A stretch of DNA of 64,000 nt from an uncultured Pseudomonadales bacterium (GTDB taxonomy: Bacteria; Pseudomonadota; Gammaproteobacteria; Pseudomonadales; Cellvibrionaceae), in the NCBI GenBank assembly GCA_947494095.1, contig CANLTI010000006.1:1-64000 (forward strand), read 5' to 3'. Numbering within the stretch: position 1 is the first letter of the stretch; each line of letters starts with the position of its first letter. Made by a program: the position numbers and the translations under genes. Positions 9,082-17,208 of the stretch are shown here, in pieces. The notes beneath the pieces are model-generated. The model was given only the letters and a program-made list of their open reading frames with translations, was not told where the DNA came from and made no database searches.

Positions 9082-10179
9082 ATGGTAGTACAAGAAGAGT
9101 TATTGGCTTGGGTTTGTGGCCAGTTAGAGGCCTTAGGGCTTGAGTTTAACGAAGCAAAGCCCATTGAGGGCGATGCCGGTTTTAGGCAGTATATTCGCTT
9201 AGATACAGACCCGGCCATGCTAGCGGTGTATGGCCCGCCGGCCACCGAAAAGCATGCCGCGTTTGTCTCGATTAGCGAGCATTGGCGAATGTCGGGTGTT
9301 AAGGCGCCTCAAGTTTTTGCCCATGATGTGGCGCAAGGCTTTTTATTAGTCGAAGACTTAGGTGCGACATCTTTAGCCGATGTATTGGCCAATATATCGG
9401 GCAGCGCTACACCGGCAGATGTCTATGCGCCAGTATTAGCGCAGTTGCGCAGGCTTCAGTTGTTATCGCCTGCGCCTTTTTATCCGCAGTATTCAGCGGT
9501 TTTGCTACAGCAAGAGCTGTCACTTTTTGCTGAGTGGTTTGTTGAGGGGTTATTACAGCACCCATTAACTGAGCGCGAAAATACGCAGCTACACACCCTT
9601 TATCAACACTTAATTGACCATGCACAAGCGCAGCCTCAGGTGATTGTTCATCGTGATTTACACTGCCGAAATATTCAATGCTCCCCGACACTGACGCACG
9701 ATGCTCAACTGGGGTTGATTGATATGGGGTTGATTGATATGGGGTTGATTGATATGGGGTTGATTGATGTGGGGTTGATTGATTTTCAAGATGCGGTGAT
9801 TGGCCCGATCACTTATGATTGGGTCTCGTTATTCAAGGATTGTTATCAGCTGTGGCCAGCCAGTTTTGTATCGGCACAGGTGAAGCGCTATAACCAAGCG
9901 CTGCCAGCGCATTTACAGCTCCCCCAAGAAACATTACTCGAGACCTTTGATTTGATGGGTTTACAGCGCCATATCAAGGTCTTAGGGATATTTGCGCGCT
10001 TGTACTTAAGAGACGGTAAAGCAGGTTATTTACAAGACTTACCTTTAGTGATTGCTTACGTGCGTGATGTGTGTGGGCGCTACGAGGCTTTGCAGTCATT
10101 TCTGACTTGGTTTGATCGTGAACTGTTGCCGCTGTGCGCCCTGCAGCCTTGGTACCGCCGCGTGGTAATACAGCCATGA
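9082..10179 (+). CDS. amgK: Anomeric N-acetylmuramate/N-acetylglucosamine kinase-like (AmgK), APH fold
   Basis: An aminoglycoside-phosphotransferase-fold sugar kinase. AmgK phosphorylates MurNAc and GlcNAc at the anomeric carbon in the cell-wall recycling route that bypasses de novo UDP-MurNAc synthesis. Visible features are FRQYIRL near residue 35, LLVEDLG (hinge), the catalytic loop VIVHRDLHCRNIQ near residue 193, and the metal-binding GLIDFQDAVIGP. Just before the last motif five in-frame copies of a 15-bp unit insert an LIDMG-type repeat. ATG at 9082 was preferred over 9064. It overlaps murU by ATGA, so the two form an operon. Confidence 0.88.
   Translation: MVVQEELLAWVCGQLEALGLEFNEAKPIEGDAGFRQYIRLDTDPAMLAVYGPPATEKHAAFVSISEHWRMSGVKAPQVFAHDVAQGFLLVEDLGATSLADVLANISGSATPADVYAPVLAQLRRLQLLSPAPFYPQYSAVLLQQELSLFAEWFVEGLLQHPLTERENTQLHTLYQHLIDHAQAQPQVIVHRDLHCRNIQCSPTLTHDAQLGLIDMGLIDMGLIDMGLIDVGLIDFQDAVIGPITYDWVSLFKDCYQLWPASFVSAQVKRYNQALPAHLQLPQETLLETFDLMGLQRHIKVLGIFARLYLRDGKAGYLQDLPLVIAYVRDVCGRYEALQSFLTWFDRELLPLCALQPWYRRVVIQP
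9711..9785 (+). repeat. Five 15-bp tandem repeats inside amgK
   Basis: The unit GGGGTTGATTGATAT occurs three times exactly, then with one change (GATGT) and finally as GATTT. It encodes GLIDM, GLIDM, GLIDM, GLIDV, GLIDF. The last unit is the conserved metal-binding GLIDFQDA motif, so the array looks like an expansion of the active-site motif itself and keeps the frame. Confidence 0.95.
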
Positions 10180-10979
10180 AGGCGATGATTTTGGCCGCAG
10201 GCATGGGTACGCGCATGTTGCCGTTAACCCAAAACTGCCCCAAACCCCTATTGCGCGTAGCGGGCATACCACTGCTCGAGCATTGGCTGACAAAGCTAGA
10301 GCGTGTAAGCGCCATCACGCACATTATTATTAATGCGGCTTATTTGAGCGAACATATTAGCGCTTACATTAATAATAGGCACAATACTGTGCCTATTCGG
10401 GTCAATATCGAGCCCGAGCCTCTAGAAACGGCAGGCGCCTTGCACGCTGTACTTCCGTATTTAGGGCAAGAGCCTTTTTTACTGATTAATGGTGATGTGT
10501 TTTGTGATGCCCCGATGGACACTTGGCTAGAGGGCGCAAGTCGATGTTTACAGGCCAATACCCAATGCGAGGGGTTTTTTATGATGGTCGATAACCCAAG
10601 CCATAATACGACGGGAGATTTTTGTATCGCCAGTGATGGATTGTTAATCGCAAAGCCCGAGCAATCTCGACGTGCTGGCCACTCAACCCATACTTCTCAC
10701 TCGAGCTATACCTTTTCGGGGCTGAGCTTACTTAGGCCTCGACTTATTAGTGCATACCCTCAAGCCCGTAAAAAGTTTGCTTTGCGCGAGGTATTTGATT
10801 GGGCAATGGCGCGTCATGGTCTTTATGCAGGGTATTACAGCGGTTATTGGCTGGATGTAGGGACGCCCGAGCGCCTTAGACAATTAGAGCAAGACGTACA
10901 GGCGAGGCCGAGCTTGTTAGCGCATCTTGATGCATCAATAAAAAACGTATATCAAAAGACAAGTAAAAGAGACGAATAA
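10176..10979 (+). CDS. murU: N-acetylmuramate alpha-1-phosphate uridylyltransferase (MurU-like nucleotidyltransferase)
   Basis: A nucleotidyltransferase that in the recycling pathway converts MurNAc-1-phosphate to UDP-MurNAc. The N-terminus MKAMILAAGMGTRMLPLT is the classical nucleotide-binding signature, followed by PKPLLRVAGIPLLEHW, the metal aspartate in INGDVFCD and a GYYSGYWLDVGTPERL C-terminal segment. The start at 10176 overlaps the amgK stop by four bases, coupling translation. A related glucose-1-phosphate nucleotidyltransferase cannot be excluded from sequence alone, but the amgK pairing favours MurU. Confidence 0.88.
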   Translation: MKAMILAAGMGTRMLPLTQNCPKPLLRVAGIPLLEHWLTKLERVSAITHIIINAAYLSEHISAYINNRHNTVPIRVNIEPEPLETAGALHAVLPYLGQEPFLLINGDVFCDAPMDTWLEGASRCLQANTQCEGFFMMVDNPSHNTTGDFCIASDGLLIAKPEQSRRAGHSTHTSHSSYTFSGLSLLRPRLISAYPQARKKFALREVFDWAMARHGLYAGYYSGYWLDVGTPERLRQLEQDVQARPSLLAHLDASIKNVYQKTSKRDE

Positions 10980-11001
10980 AAAAATGAAGCAGGAGCCATA
11001 A

Positions 11002-11757
11002 ATGGAAGCTTACGAAAGCATGATTGCAACACTGGCTTTAACCTTGGGGGCCAGTTGGGCCAGTGGTATTAATTTGTATGCCGTATTGCTGGTGCTGGGG
11101 CTTGGAGGTGCTACTGGTCATGTAGAGTTACCAGTAGGCCTTGAAATACTCAACAATCCACTGGTGATTGCGGCAGCAGGGCTGATGTATTGTGTTGAGT
11201 TTTTTGCCGATAAAATTCCTGGTGTGGATACAGCGTGGGACTCTATTCATACTTTTGTGCGGATACCGGCAGGTGCTATGCTCGCGGCAGGCGCTGTCGG
11301 TGATGTTGCGCCAGTTATGGAGCTGGCCGCGGCGATAGTGGGAGGGTCGTTAGCGACCACTAGCCATGCGACTAAGGCTGGCTCGCGTTTGCTGATTAAT
11401 ACCTCGCCAGAGCCGGTCACTAATTGGGGAGCCTCTTTTTTTGAAGATATTCTTGTGGTAGGTGGGCTTTGGACGGCACTGAATCACCCGGCGTTATTTT
11501 TAGTGTTGTTAGTTGTGTTTATTCTTTTGGCGATTTGGCTACTGCCTAAATTATGGCGTCTCATTAAATACATGCTTCAAAAAATAGGAGCGTTTTTGGG
11601 TGGCGAGCCCCCATTGCCTTTAGAGGAGCCCGCTGATCCAAACAATCCCCCGCTCAGTGTCGTCTTTGAGCTGGAGCGCCTCAGTGCTTTAAGAGCCAGC
11701 GGTGCCATTACTGAGCAAGAGTATATTGCCGCCAAGCGCCGACTGTTAGGCGCGTAG
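11002..11757 (+). CDS. DUF4126 family integral membrane protein
   Basis: A 251-residue membrane protein with hydrophobic segments around residues 5-35, 45-65, 85-115 and 155-180. The loop sequence ASGINLYAVLLVLG near the N-terminus and FFADKIPGVDTAWDSIHTFVRIPAGA resemble DUF4126 proteins. After residue 200 there is a cytoplasmic tail ending in LERLSALRASGAITEQEYIAAKRRLL, a SHOCT-like short helical motif. Function unknown. It lies 22 bp after murU and may be co-transcribed. Confidence 0.8.
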   Translation: MEAYESMIATLALTLGASWASGINLYAVLLVLGLGGATGHVELPVGLEILNNPLVIAAAGLMYCVEFFADKIPGVDTAWDSIHTFVRIPAGAMLAAGAVGDVAPVMELAAAIVGGSLATTSHATKAGSRLLINTSPEPVTNWGASFFEDILVVGGLWTALNHPALFLVLLVVFILLAIWLLPKLWRLIKYMLQKIGAFLGGEPPLPLEEPADPNNPPLSVVFELERLSALRASGAITEQEYIAAKRRLLGA

Positions 11758-12119
11758 CTATTAACCGTTAGGTGCGAATGCTTAACGGTACTTAGTCGCG
11801 AAGGCTAGCCAGTCACCTTATTAAGCTATATTCAAGTGACGTCTTCTTCTATAGTTATTGTTTGAGCCGCACTGCTGTTTGGCTGTGTATGCCTGGTGTT
11901 ATTACTGCTGTTGGTGTTGCTGATGTTGTGCAGCGCTAGCGGGTATAGCCACCAGCGATAGGTTTGGCTCAATCGTTATTTAATCGTTATTTAATAGAGT
12001 GTACATAGGCGTTAGTGTTTTAAATACTGCAAAAGTACGTCAGTCGATGGGCTCTTTAGCGGGTGCGCCATAGTACTGATCAATAATCACTGATCATCAC
12101 AAACGGTAACCGAAATTGT
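11758..12119. other. Intergenic region, little recognisable
   Basis: A weak hairpin (ACCGTTA at 11764-11770 with TAACGGT at 11783-11789) directly follows the DUF4126 stop and lacks a T-tract. A short direct repeat, AATCGTTATTT twice, is seen around 11970-11992. I see no gene or RNA here; it presumably holds the promoter of the next gene. Confidence 0.5.
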
Positions 12120-13406
12120 ATGTTTAGTAGTCGTGAAGATAGCCGTAGCGCCATTTTGTTTTTCTCTACGCAAGGGATTATCAAAGAGTTGTTGTACTCT
12201 GAGTTTGAAGCGTTACTAGAGGGCTTTACCCCCGAAAAAGAATGGGCAGGTAAAGATGCTAAAGCTGTGTACCTTGAGCTGAGCCCCGATTTACACATTA
12301 AAGCTTCCGTTTTTTTTGTGATCAGCTTTGATGGCGAAGGCTGGGTTGAGGCAAGTTGGAATGTTCCCTTGGTTAACCTAGCGCGTACAGTCAAAGCCAA
12401 TGCGGCCGGTTTAAAGGCAGTAACGGCACAAAATTGTACCGATCCTAAATATCAACAAATGCTGTGGAACCCTGATTTAAGCGCGAATGGTAAAATATTA
12501 GGCTGGATTGCTGATGCTATAGCGGTGAATAAACTGGGTTTTAGTCGGCAAGCCGTTGAAGAGGCGCCCAGCGCCATAGATAGTGTTGCGCCTGCCACTA
12601 TGAGCCATGGTAATATGTCGAGCGCCATGGAAGCGCAAATTACGCAACTCATGCAGCATCAAATGCAAGGGGCCAATGGCGTTGCGCAAGCGATGGCTAA
12701 GCTCGAAGAAACCAAAGCTCAGTATGAAGAAAAGCTGGGCGCTTTACAGGCGCAATTAGCCGATAAGGTGCGTCAGTTTGATAGCGCAAAAACACAATTA
12801 GAGAGCCTAAAAAGCACATTAAAGGGCAGCGAACAAAAGTTTGCTCAGGTGCGCGAGCACTACGAATTGAAGCTCAAAAATACTCAAGGTAATGAAGCCG
12901 ATTTTATTGCTGCCTTGCGTGAGCATTATGAAACCGAGGCGAACGAGCAAGTCGCGAGTGCAGAGTCGGAGTATAAAGAGCTGTCAAATTGGCGTGAAGT
13001 CGAGCTTATTTATCGTGCTGAGCGCGAGGCCCAATTGCACGAAGAGATGGCTAAATTAAAGTTATTAAATACCGAGCTTGAGCTTGTGGGTGATAAAAAT
13101 CTACTGCAAACAATGAGCGATAAAGGTATCACCTTTATGACCTACCAAGTGGGCCTAGGCCATATTAATATCCCTGTAAACGAAGTACCGCTATATGTGA
13201 ATAACCCTATTGGTTTTGTGGCCGCTTATTGTAAAGTGAGCCAAGCGGTTTATTTAGACTGGTTGGCTCACTTTCATGCGCCTGTGTGTCGCATTCAAAA
13301 TGCCCATGGCGCTTATTGTGGCGCCGATGTAAAGCGCGTAGAAAGCCCTATGCAATTTATGCCGGGTGTTTCGGATTGTTGTCAAGCGCATCAAAATAAA
13401 GCGTGA
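12120..13406 (+). CDS. Conserved-looking coiled-coil protein of unknown function
   Basis: A 428-residue protein that I cannot place in a named family. Residues 1-150 form a mixed alpha/beta domain (AILFFSTQGIIKELLYSEFE, GWVEASWNVPL). Residues about 170-330 are a charged helical coiled coil rich in Q, K, E and A (MAKLEETKAQYEEKLGAL). Residues about 335-428 form a compact domain with cysteines and histidines: AYCKVSQAVYLDWLAHFHAPVCR, AYCGADVKRV and VSDCCQAHQ, possibly metal-binding. No signal peptide or membrane segment is seen. It stands alone between non-coding stretches. Confidence 0.8.
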   Translation: MFSSREDSRSAILFFSTQGIIKELLYSEFEALLEGFTPEKEWAGKDAKAVYLELSPDLHIKASVFFVISFDGEGWVEASWNVPLVNLARTVKANAAGLKAVTAQNCTDPKYQQMLWNPDLSANGKILGWIADAIAVNKLGFSRQAVEEAPSAIDSVAPATMSHGNMSSAMEAQITQLMQHQMQGANGVAQAMAKLEETKAQYEEKLGALQAQLADKVRQFDSAKTQLESLKSTLKGSEQKFAQVREHYELKLKNTQGNEADFIAALREHYETEANEQVASAESEYKELSNWREVELIYRAEREAQLHEEMAKLKLLNTELELVGDKNLLQTMSDKGITFMTYQVGLGHINIPVNEVPLYVNNPIGFVAAYCKVSQAVYLDWLAHFHAPVCRIQNAHGAYCGADVKRVESPMQFMPGVSDCCQAHQNKA

Positions 13407-13446
13407 TTCAACCAGGCCGCGCCTGAGAGTGCTTAATAAGTGTGAT

Positions 13447-13682
13447 GTAACTATGCAGCTGAACCAAAAAGCCCTCTTAACAGGGTGCTGATGGATTATG
13501 TTCTGGGTATTTAAGCGCCGTGCCTTGCAGGGAAAGCAAGGGTTAGACCGTGCACCTGCATAGGGATATGCGAGATTAGACTTTGCAGGAGCACAAAGTC
13601 GAGGAACACAAAGTCGCAGATGGCTTGAGCGGCCCAGCAAATAATTCATTAGCGCCCGATTTCCGTACCTCTGAATAGTTAC
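13447..13682 (+). mobile_element. MITE-like element, 236 bp, with 8-bp target duplication
   Basis: The left end GTAACTATGCAG (13447-13458) and right end CTGAATAGTTAC (13671-13682) are inverted with one mismatch. Both sides carry an exact AGTGTGAT duplication (13439-13446 and 13683-13690). It is longer than the copy at 47490-47651 because of extra sequence around 13530-13615 containing ACAAAGTCG repeats. It ends only 13 bp before the start codon of the next gene, so it forms that gene's leader. Confidence 0.85.
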
Positions 13683-13695
13683 AGTGTGATAAACA

Positions 13696-14880
13696 ATGAT
13701 ATTTCCCCCAGTCGATGCGCCAACGGTTGCGCCTTTAACCTTGCGCCCAGCCAGTGTAAATCCTAAGCGATTGCTTGCGGCCCATTGGTGGCGCGAGCCA
13801 ATTAGTACATTCGCCCCTTTAGCCCCTATCGAGATGGTAAAGCATGCTGAGCTTAAGGCCTTAGGTGTGAGTGTGAGTGTTAAACGAGAAGACTTACTGT
13901 GCCCCTATTTAGGTGGCAACAAACTGTATAAATTATATTTTCATTTGCGGCGAGCTTTGGCTTTAAACGCTCAAACGCTAGTCACCTTTGGCGGCGCCTA
14001 TTCAAACCATATTTATGCACTGGCGCGTGCTGGGTTAGAGCTGGGCGTCCAAACGGTGGGTGTTATTCGCGGCGAGCAACCTCTGCACTTAAGTCCTACA
14101 CTTCAAGATGCCACAGCGATGGGCATGCGATTACAATTTGTGAGTCGCACACAGTACAAACTTAAGCATACTCAACAGCAACAAGCAGCGTGGGGCTTAC
14201 AGGCACAAGGCACCTATTTAATCCCCGAGGGTGGCGGCGGGCTAAGAGGCGCGCTAGGCATGGCGGAGTATTGGCGAAGTGTGCAGCTAGCGCTAAAAGA
14301 AAGTCAGCAACATTACGATGCGGTAGTGCTTGCAGCAGGTACTGGCGCCAGCCTTGCCGGCGTGATGGCGGCCAGTGATCGTATGGCGGTTCATGGCATT
14401 TTAGCCCTTAAAGGTTCGGCAAAAATGACGCACCATTTTGCTCAGCAAACGCTAGCCATGGCGCAGCGGCTAAGGTATGGGTTGCGCCAGCGTAGCAATA
14501 GTGGCAACAACAATAGTGACAATAACAACAATAGTGACAATAACAACAACAGCGGCAATAACAATAGCACTGGTACCAGCAATAGCATCAGCAGTAATAG
14601 TAACGGTTACTATAACGCGGCGTTATGCGAAGAGGTGTCAGCACAACCCTTACCCATATGCTGGCAGTTACATACGCAAGCGCATGGTGGTGGTTATGGC
14701 CCAGCTAAAGGTGCCTTACGCGAAAAGATACACAGCCTTGAGGCCTCTACGGGCATTGCGCTAGACCCTGTGTATACCGGTAAAATGATGGCCGCAGTGA
14801 TAGAGTTGGCGAAGCAAGAGTGTTGGAGAGGACAGCGAGTGCTCGTTATTCATAGCGGTGGGCTTCAAGGAGCTAGATGA
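13696..14880 (+). CDS. PLP-dependent ACC deaminase/D-cysteine desulfhydrase family enzyme
   Basis: A 394-residue fold-type II PLP enzyme. After a variable leader come VKREDLLCPYLGGNKLYKL (the lysine of GGNKLYKL is the expected Schiff-base residue, near 78), TFGGAYSNHIYALARAG, IPEGGGGLRGALG and AAGTGASLAGVMA for phosphate binding. Members open ACC to 2-oxobutyrate or desulfurise D-cysteine; the substrate cannot be decided. Residues about 267-303 are an Asn/Ser repeat that interrupts the C-terminal domain. The ATG lies 13 bp after a MITE end and no good ribosome site is visible, so expression may be poor or have changed. Confidence 0.85.
   Translation: MIFPPVDAPTVAPLTLRPASVNPKRLLAAHWWREPISTFAPLAPIEMVKHAELKALGVSVSVKREDLLCPYLGGNKLYKLYFHLRRALALNAQTLVTFGGAYSNHIYALARAGLELGVQTVGVIRGEQPLHLSPTLQDATAMGMRLQFVSRTQYKLKHTQQQQAAWGLQAQGTYLIPEGGGGLRGALGMAEYWRSVQLALKESQQHYDAVVLAAGTGASLAGVMAASDRMAVHGILALKGSAKMTHHFAQQTLAMAQRLRYGLRQRSNSGNNNSDNNNNSDNNNNSGNNNSTGTSNSISSNSNGYYNAALCEEVSAQPLPICWQLHTQAHGGGYGPAKGALREKIHSLEASTGIALDPVYTGKMMAAVIELAKQECWRGQRVLVIHSGGLQGAR
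14494..14605 (+). repeat. AAC/AAT-AGT microsatellite-like tract encoding Asn/Ser run
   Basis: Degenerate repeats of AATAGTGACAATAACAAC-type sequence encode SNSGNNNSDNNNNSDNNNN and continue as Asn/Ser/Thr to about residue 303 of the PLP enzyme. The tract keeps the frame and the conserved C-terminal sequence resumes after it (LPICWQLHTQAHGGGYGPAKG). Confidence 0.9.
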
Positions 14881-15126
14881 TCAAGAGGCGGGTGATGGAA
14901 ACTCTCAATGCGGCCCCTGTAAATAGTAATAAGCTTAGTCAGTTATAGACTATTCGCCTATCGGTTATCGTTTTGGGACATGGGGCAACGGTAAACCTGT
15001 ATATCCTATTCAGACTCTCTATAATCAAAGTGCATGAATGCTAACGTTCATCATGATTAAAGTTCATGTGAATAATTTCCTGAATCATTCTTCAAGGCAA
15101 GTATTGCCTCGTAATGGGTTGTGTTA

Positions 15127-16023
15127 ATGAGTGAGTTTAGTTGTATTGGGTTGATTGGACGTTTAGGCAGTGATGCCGTGGCGTATTCGTTAAAGCGTTT
15201 GGTTACTTATTTGAATACGCGCAATATCAAGGTGTTATTAGATGGCGAAACTGGGGCTGTGGTGCCTGATGCATCGATAACGCGCGTTAGGCGTGAACAG
15301 CTACCGAGTCTATGTGATTTGGTTATTGTGGTTGGCGGTGACGGCAGTTTATTGGGTACGGCACGATTAATGGCCGGAACGGATGTGCCTCTGCTGGGTA
15401 TTAATCGCGGGCGCTTAGGTTTTTTAACCGATATTTCCCCTGATGATATTGAAGCGAAAGTGGGCGAGGTTTTAGATGGTGCGTATGAATCGGAAGAGCG
15501 CTTTTTGGTGCAAACTACAGTCCGCAGGCACGGAAAGGTAGTGGGGCAATCGCTGGCGCTAAACGATGTGGTCTTACATCCCGGGCAGTTTATTCGCATG
15601 ATAGATTTTGAGCTGCACATTGACGGTAATTTTGTGTATCAGCAAAGTTCTGACGGGCTTATCATTTCAACCCCTACGGGCTCTACGGCGTATGCGCTCA
15701 GTGGCGGCGGCCCCATTATGCACCCCTCACTCGATGCGTTGGTGGTAGTCCCAATGAACCCCCATACTTTAAGCAGCCGGCCTATTGTGGTGTCGGGTAA
15801 TAGTGATATTCGATTGGTGGTGGGCGAGCAACGCGATGTGCATCCACATGTGACTTGCGACGGGCAAACGCATATTGTGACGCAAACCGGTGATGAGGTG
15901 CAAATTATCAAAAGCCCTAATCGCCTAAAGCTTGTACACCCTACGGGCCATCATTTTTATGAGGTGTGTCGCTCTAAGCTGGGTTGGGCCTCGCGGGCGG
16001 CTTTTCAAAACGAAGATGCGTAA
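15127..16023 (+). CDS. nadK: NAD kinase
   Basis: NadK phosphorylates NAD to NADP using ATP. The 298-residue protein has the GGDGS signature in VIVVGGDGSLLGTAR near residue 70, GINRGRLGFLTDI, the DVVLHPGQ segment and SDGLIISTPTGSTAYALSGGGPI, which form the NAD-binding site. The start at ATG 15127 (MSEFSCIGLIGR) is preferred over an upstream GTG at 15121. It is followed by a metallophosphoesterase gene after 163 bp. Confidence 0.96.
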   Translation: MSEFSCIGLIGRLGSDAVAYSLKRLVTYLNTRNIKVLLDGETGAVVPDASITRVRREQLPSLCDLVIVVGGDGSLLGTARLMAGTDVPLLGINRGRLGFLTDISPDDIEAKVGEVLDGAYESEERFLVQTTVRRHGKVVGQSLALNDVVLHPGQFIRMIDFELHIDGNFVYQQSSDGLIISTPTGSTAYALSGGGPIMHPSLDALVVVPMNPHTLSSRPIVVSGNSDIRLVVGEQRDVHPHVTCDGQTHIVTQTGDEVQIIKSPNRLKLVHPTGHHFYEVCRSKLGWASRAAFQNEDA

Positions 16024-16186
16024 AATTGCGTATACTCATCGGTGTGTGTTGCGCGATAACGTTCGTGTGGGGCAGGGTTGAAATTGCGCCAAAAGGATGC
16101 AAATAAAGTACTCGATAATCACAATGTTAATAAAAGAAGAATGCGCATATCAGTCAATAAAAATATAATACGGTGCTTTTACGCCC

Positions 16187-17182
16187 ATGCTTAGCTCTAA
16201 TCCGTCACAGATAACCTCGGTGCCCCCAACACGCTACGACATTATTGGTGATGTGCATGGGTGCGCAAAAACATTGGTCAAATTACTGCAAACGATGGGC
16301 TACCAAAAAAGCGATCAGGGCTACTATCACTCCACCCGCAAGACGATTTTTGTGGGCGATATTGTCGATCGTGGCCCGCGCATTCGTGAATCACTGCATA
16401 TTGTGCGCGATATGTGTGAGTCCCAACAAGCCGAGTGTGTACTGGGTAACCATGAGTTTTATGCCGTTGCTTACTTTACGTTGCTAAACAATGGCGGCAA
16501 TTTGCGCTATCTTCGGCCTCATAGTGCGCATCATGACCGGTTAATTGCAGAAACGTTAGAGCAGTTTGAGCAGCACCCCAAAGATTGGGAGATCATGCTC
16601 GATTGGTTTAAAACGTTGCCTTTATATATTGAAAAGCCTAGCTTAAGGGTTGTACATGCCTGCTGGGACAGTGTATTAATTAACCGTTTAAAAGAGCAGT
16701 TTACCGCAGGGCACGTCGATGATGCTTTTGTTGCCGCCACCGAAAACCACAGTAGCTTTGCCGCGGCGGTTTTCAGCCGTTTAACGCGCGGCACGTCAAT
16801 GCATCTTCCGCCGGGGGTACTTATCAAAGGCCGCGATGGCATTGAGCGCAGTTTATTTAGGACACGCTTTTGGTCGCAAAGCCCACAAACCTATGCCGAT
16901 GTTGTTTTTCAGCCAGACCCTTTGCCACAATATCTGGTCAATACACCATTGAGTGATGCCGAGCGCGCGCGTTTAGTGCATTATGGCGACACTGAGCGTC
17001 CGGTGTTTATTGGGCATTACTGGTTACAAGGTACGCCAAAAATATTGCGCTCTAATGTCGCCTGTTTAGATTATAGTGCCGTAAAATATGGCAAATTAGT
17101 GGCTTACCGGTTTGATGGTGAGCAAAAATTAGATAATCGTAAATTTTGCTGGGTGAGCGTTGAGCACGAAGAAGCGCAGTAA
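16187..17182 (+). CDS. Metallophosphoesterase of the serine/threonine-phosphatase/ApaH-like type
   Basis: A 331-residue calcineurin-like phosphoesterase with DIIGDVHGCAKTL near residue 19, FVGDIVDRGPRIRE near 60, VLGNHEFYAV near 86, and histidines in RVVHACWDS and VFIGHYWLQG completing the binuclear metal site. It resembles PrpE/bis-nucleosyl-tetraphosphatase-like proteins, but the substrate is unknown. It is distinct from ApaH at 1826-2626. It lies between nadK and the rhomboid gene, 26 bp before the latter. Confidence 0.88.
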   Translation: MLSSNPSQITSVPPTRYDIIGDVHGCAKTLVKLLQTMGYQKSDQGYYHSTRKTIFVGDIVDRGPRIRESLHIVRDMCESQQAECVLGNHEFYAVAYFTLLNNGGNLRYLRPHSAHHDRLIAETLEQFEQHPKDWEIMLDWFKTLPLYIEKPSLRVVHACWDSVLINRLKEQFTAGHVDDAFVAATENHSSFAAAVFSRLTRGTSMHLPPGVLIKGRDGIERSLFRTRFWSQSPQTYADVVFQPDPLPQYLVNTPLSDAERARLVHYGDTERPVFIGHYWLQGTPKILRSNVACLDYSAVKYGKLVAYRFDGEQKLDNRKFCWVSVEHEEAQ

Positions 17183-17208
17183 TATTTATCGTGTAGTGTG
17201 GTCTTTGA

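Noticed and set aside
15207-15911. Long minus-strand frames opposite nadK (137 and 90 residues)
   Set aside because: They are shadows of a clearly conserved plus-strand gene, with no family resemblance of their own.
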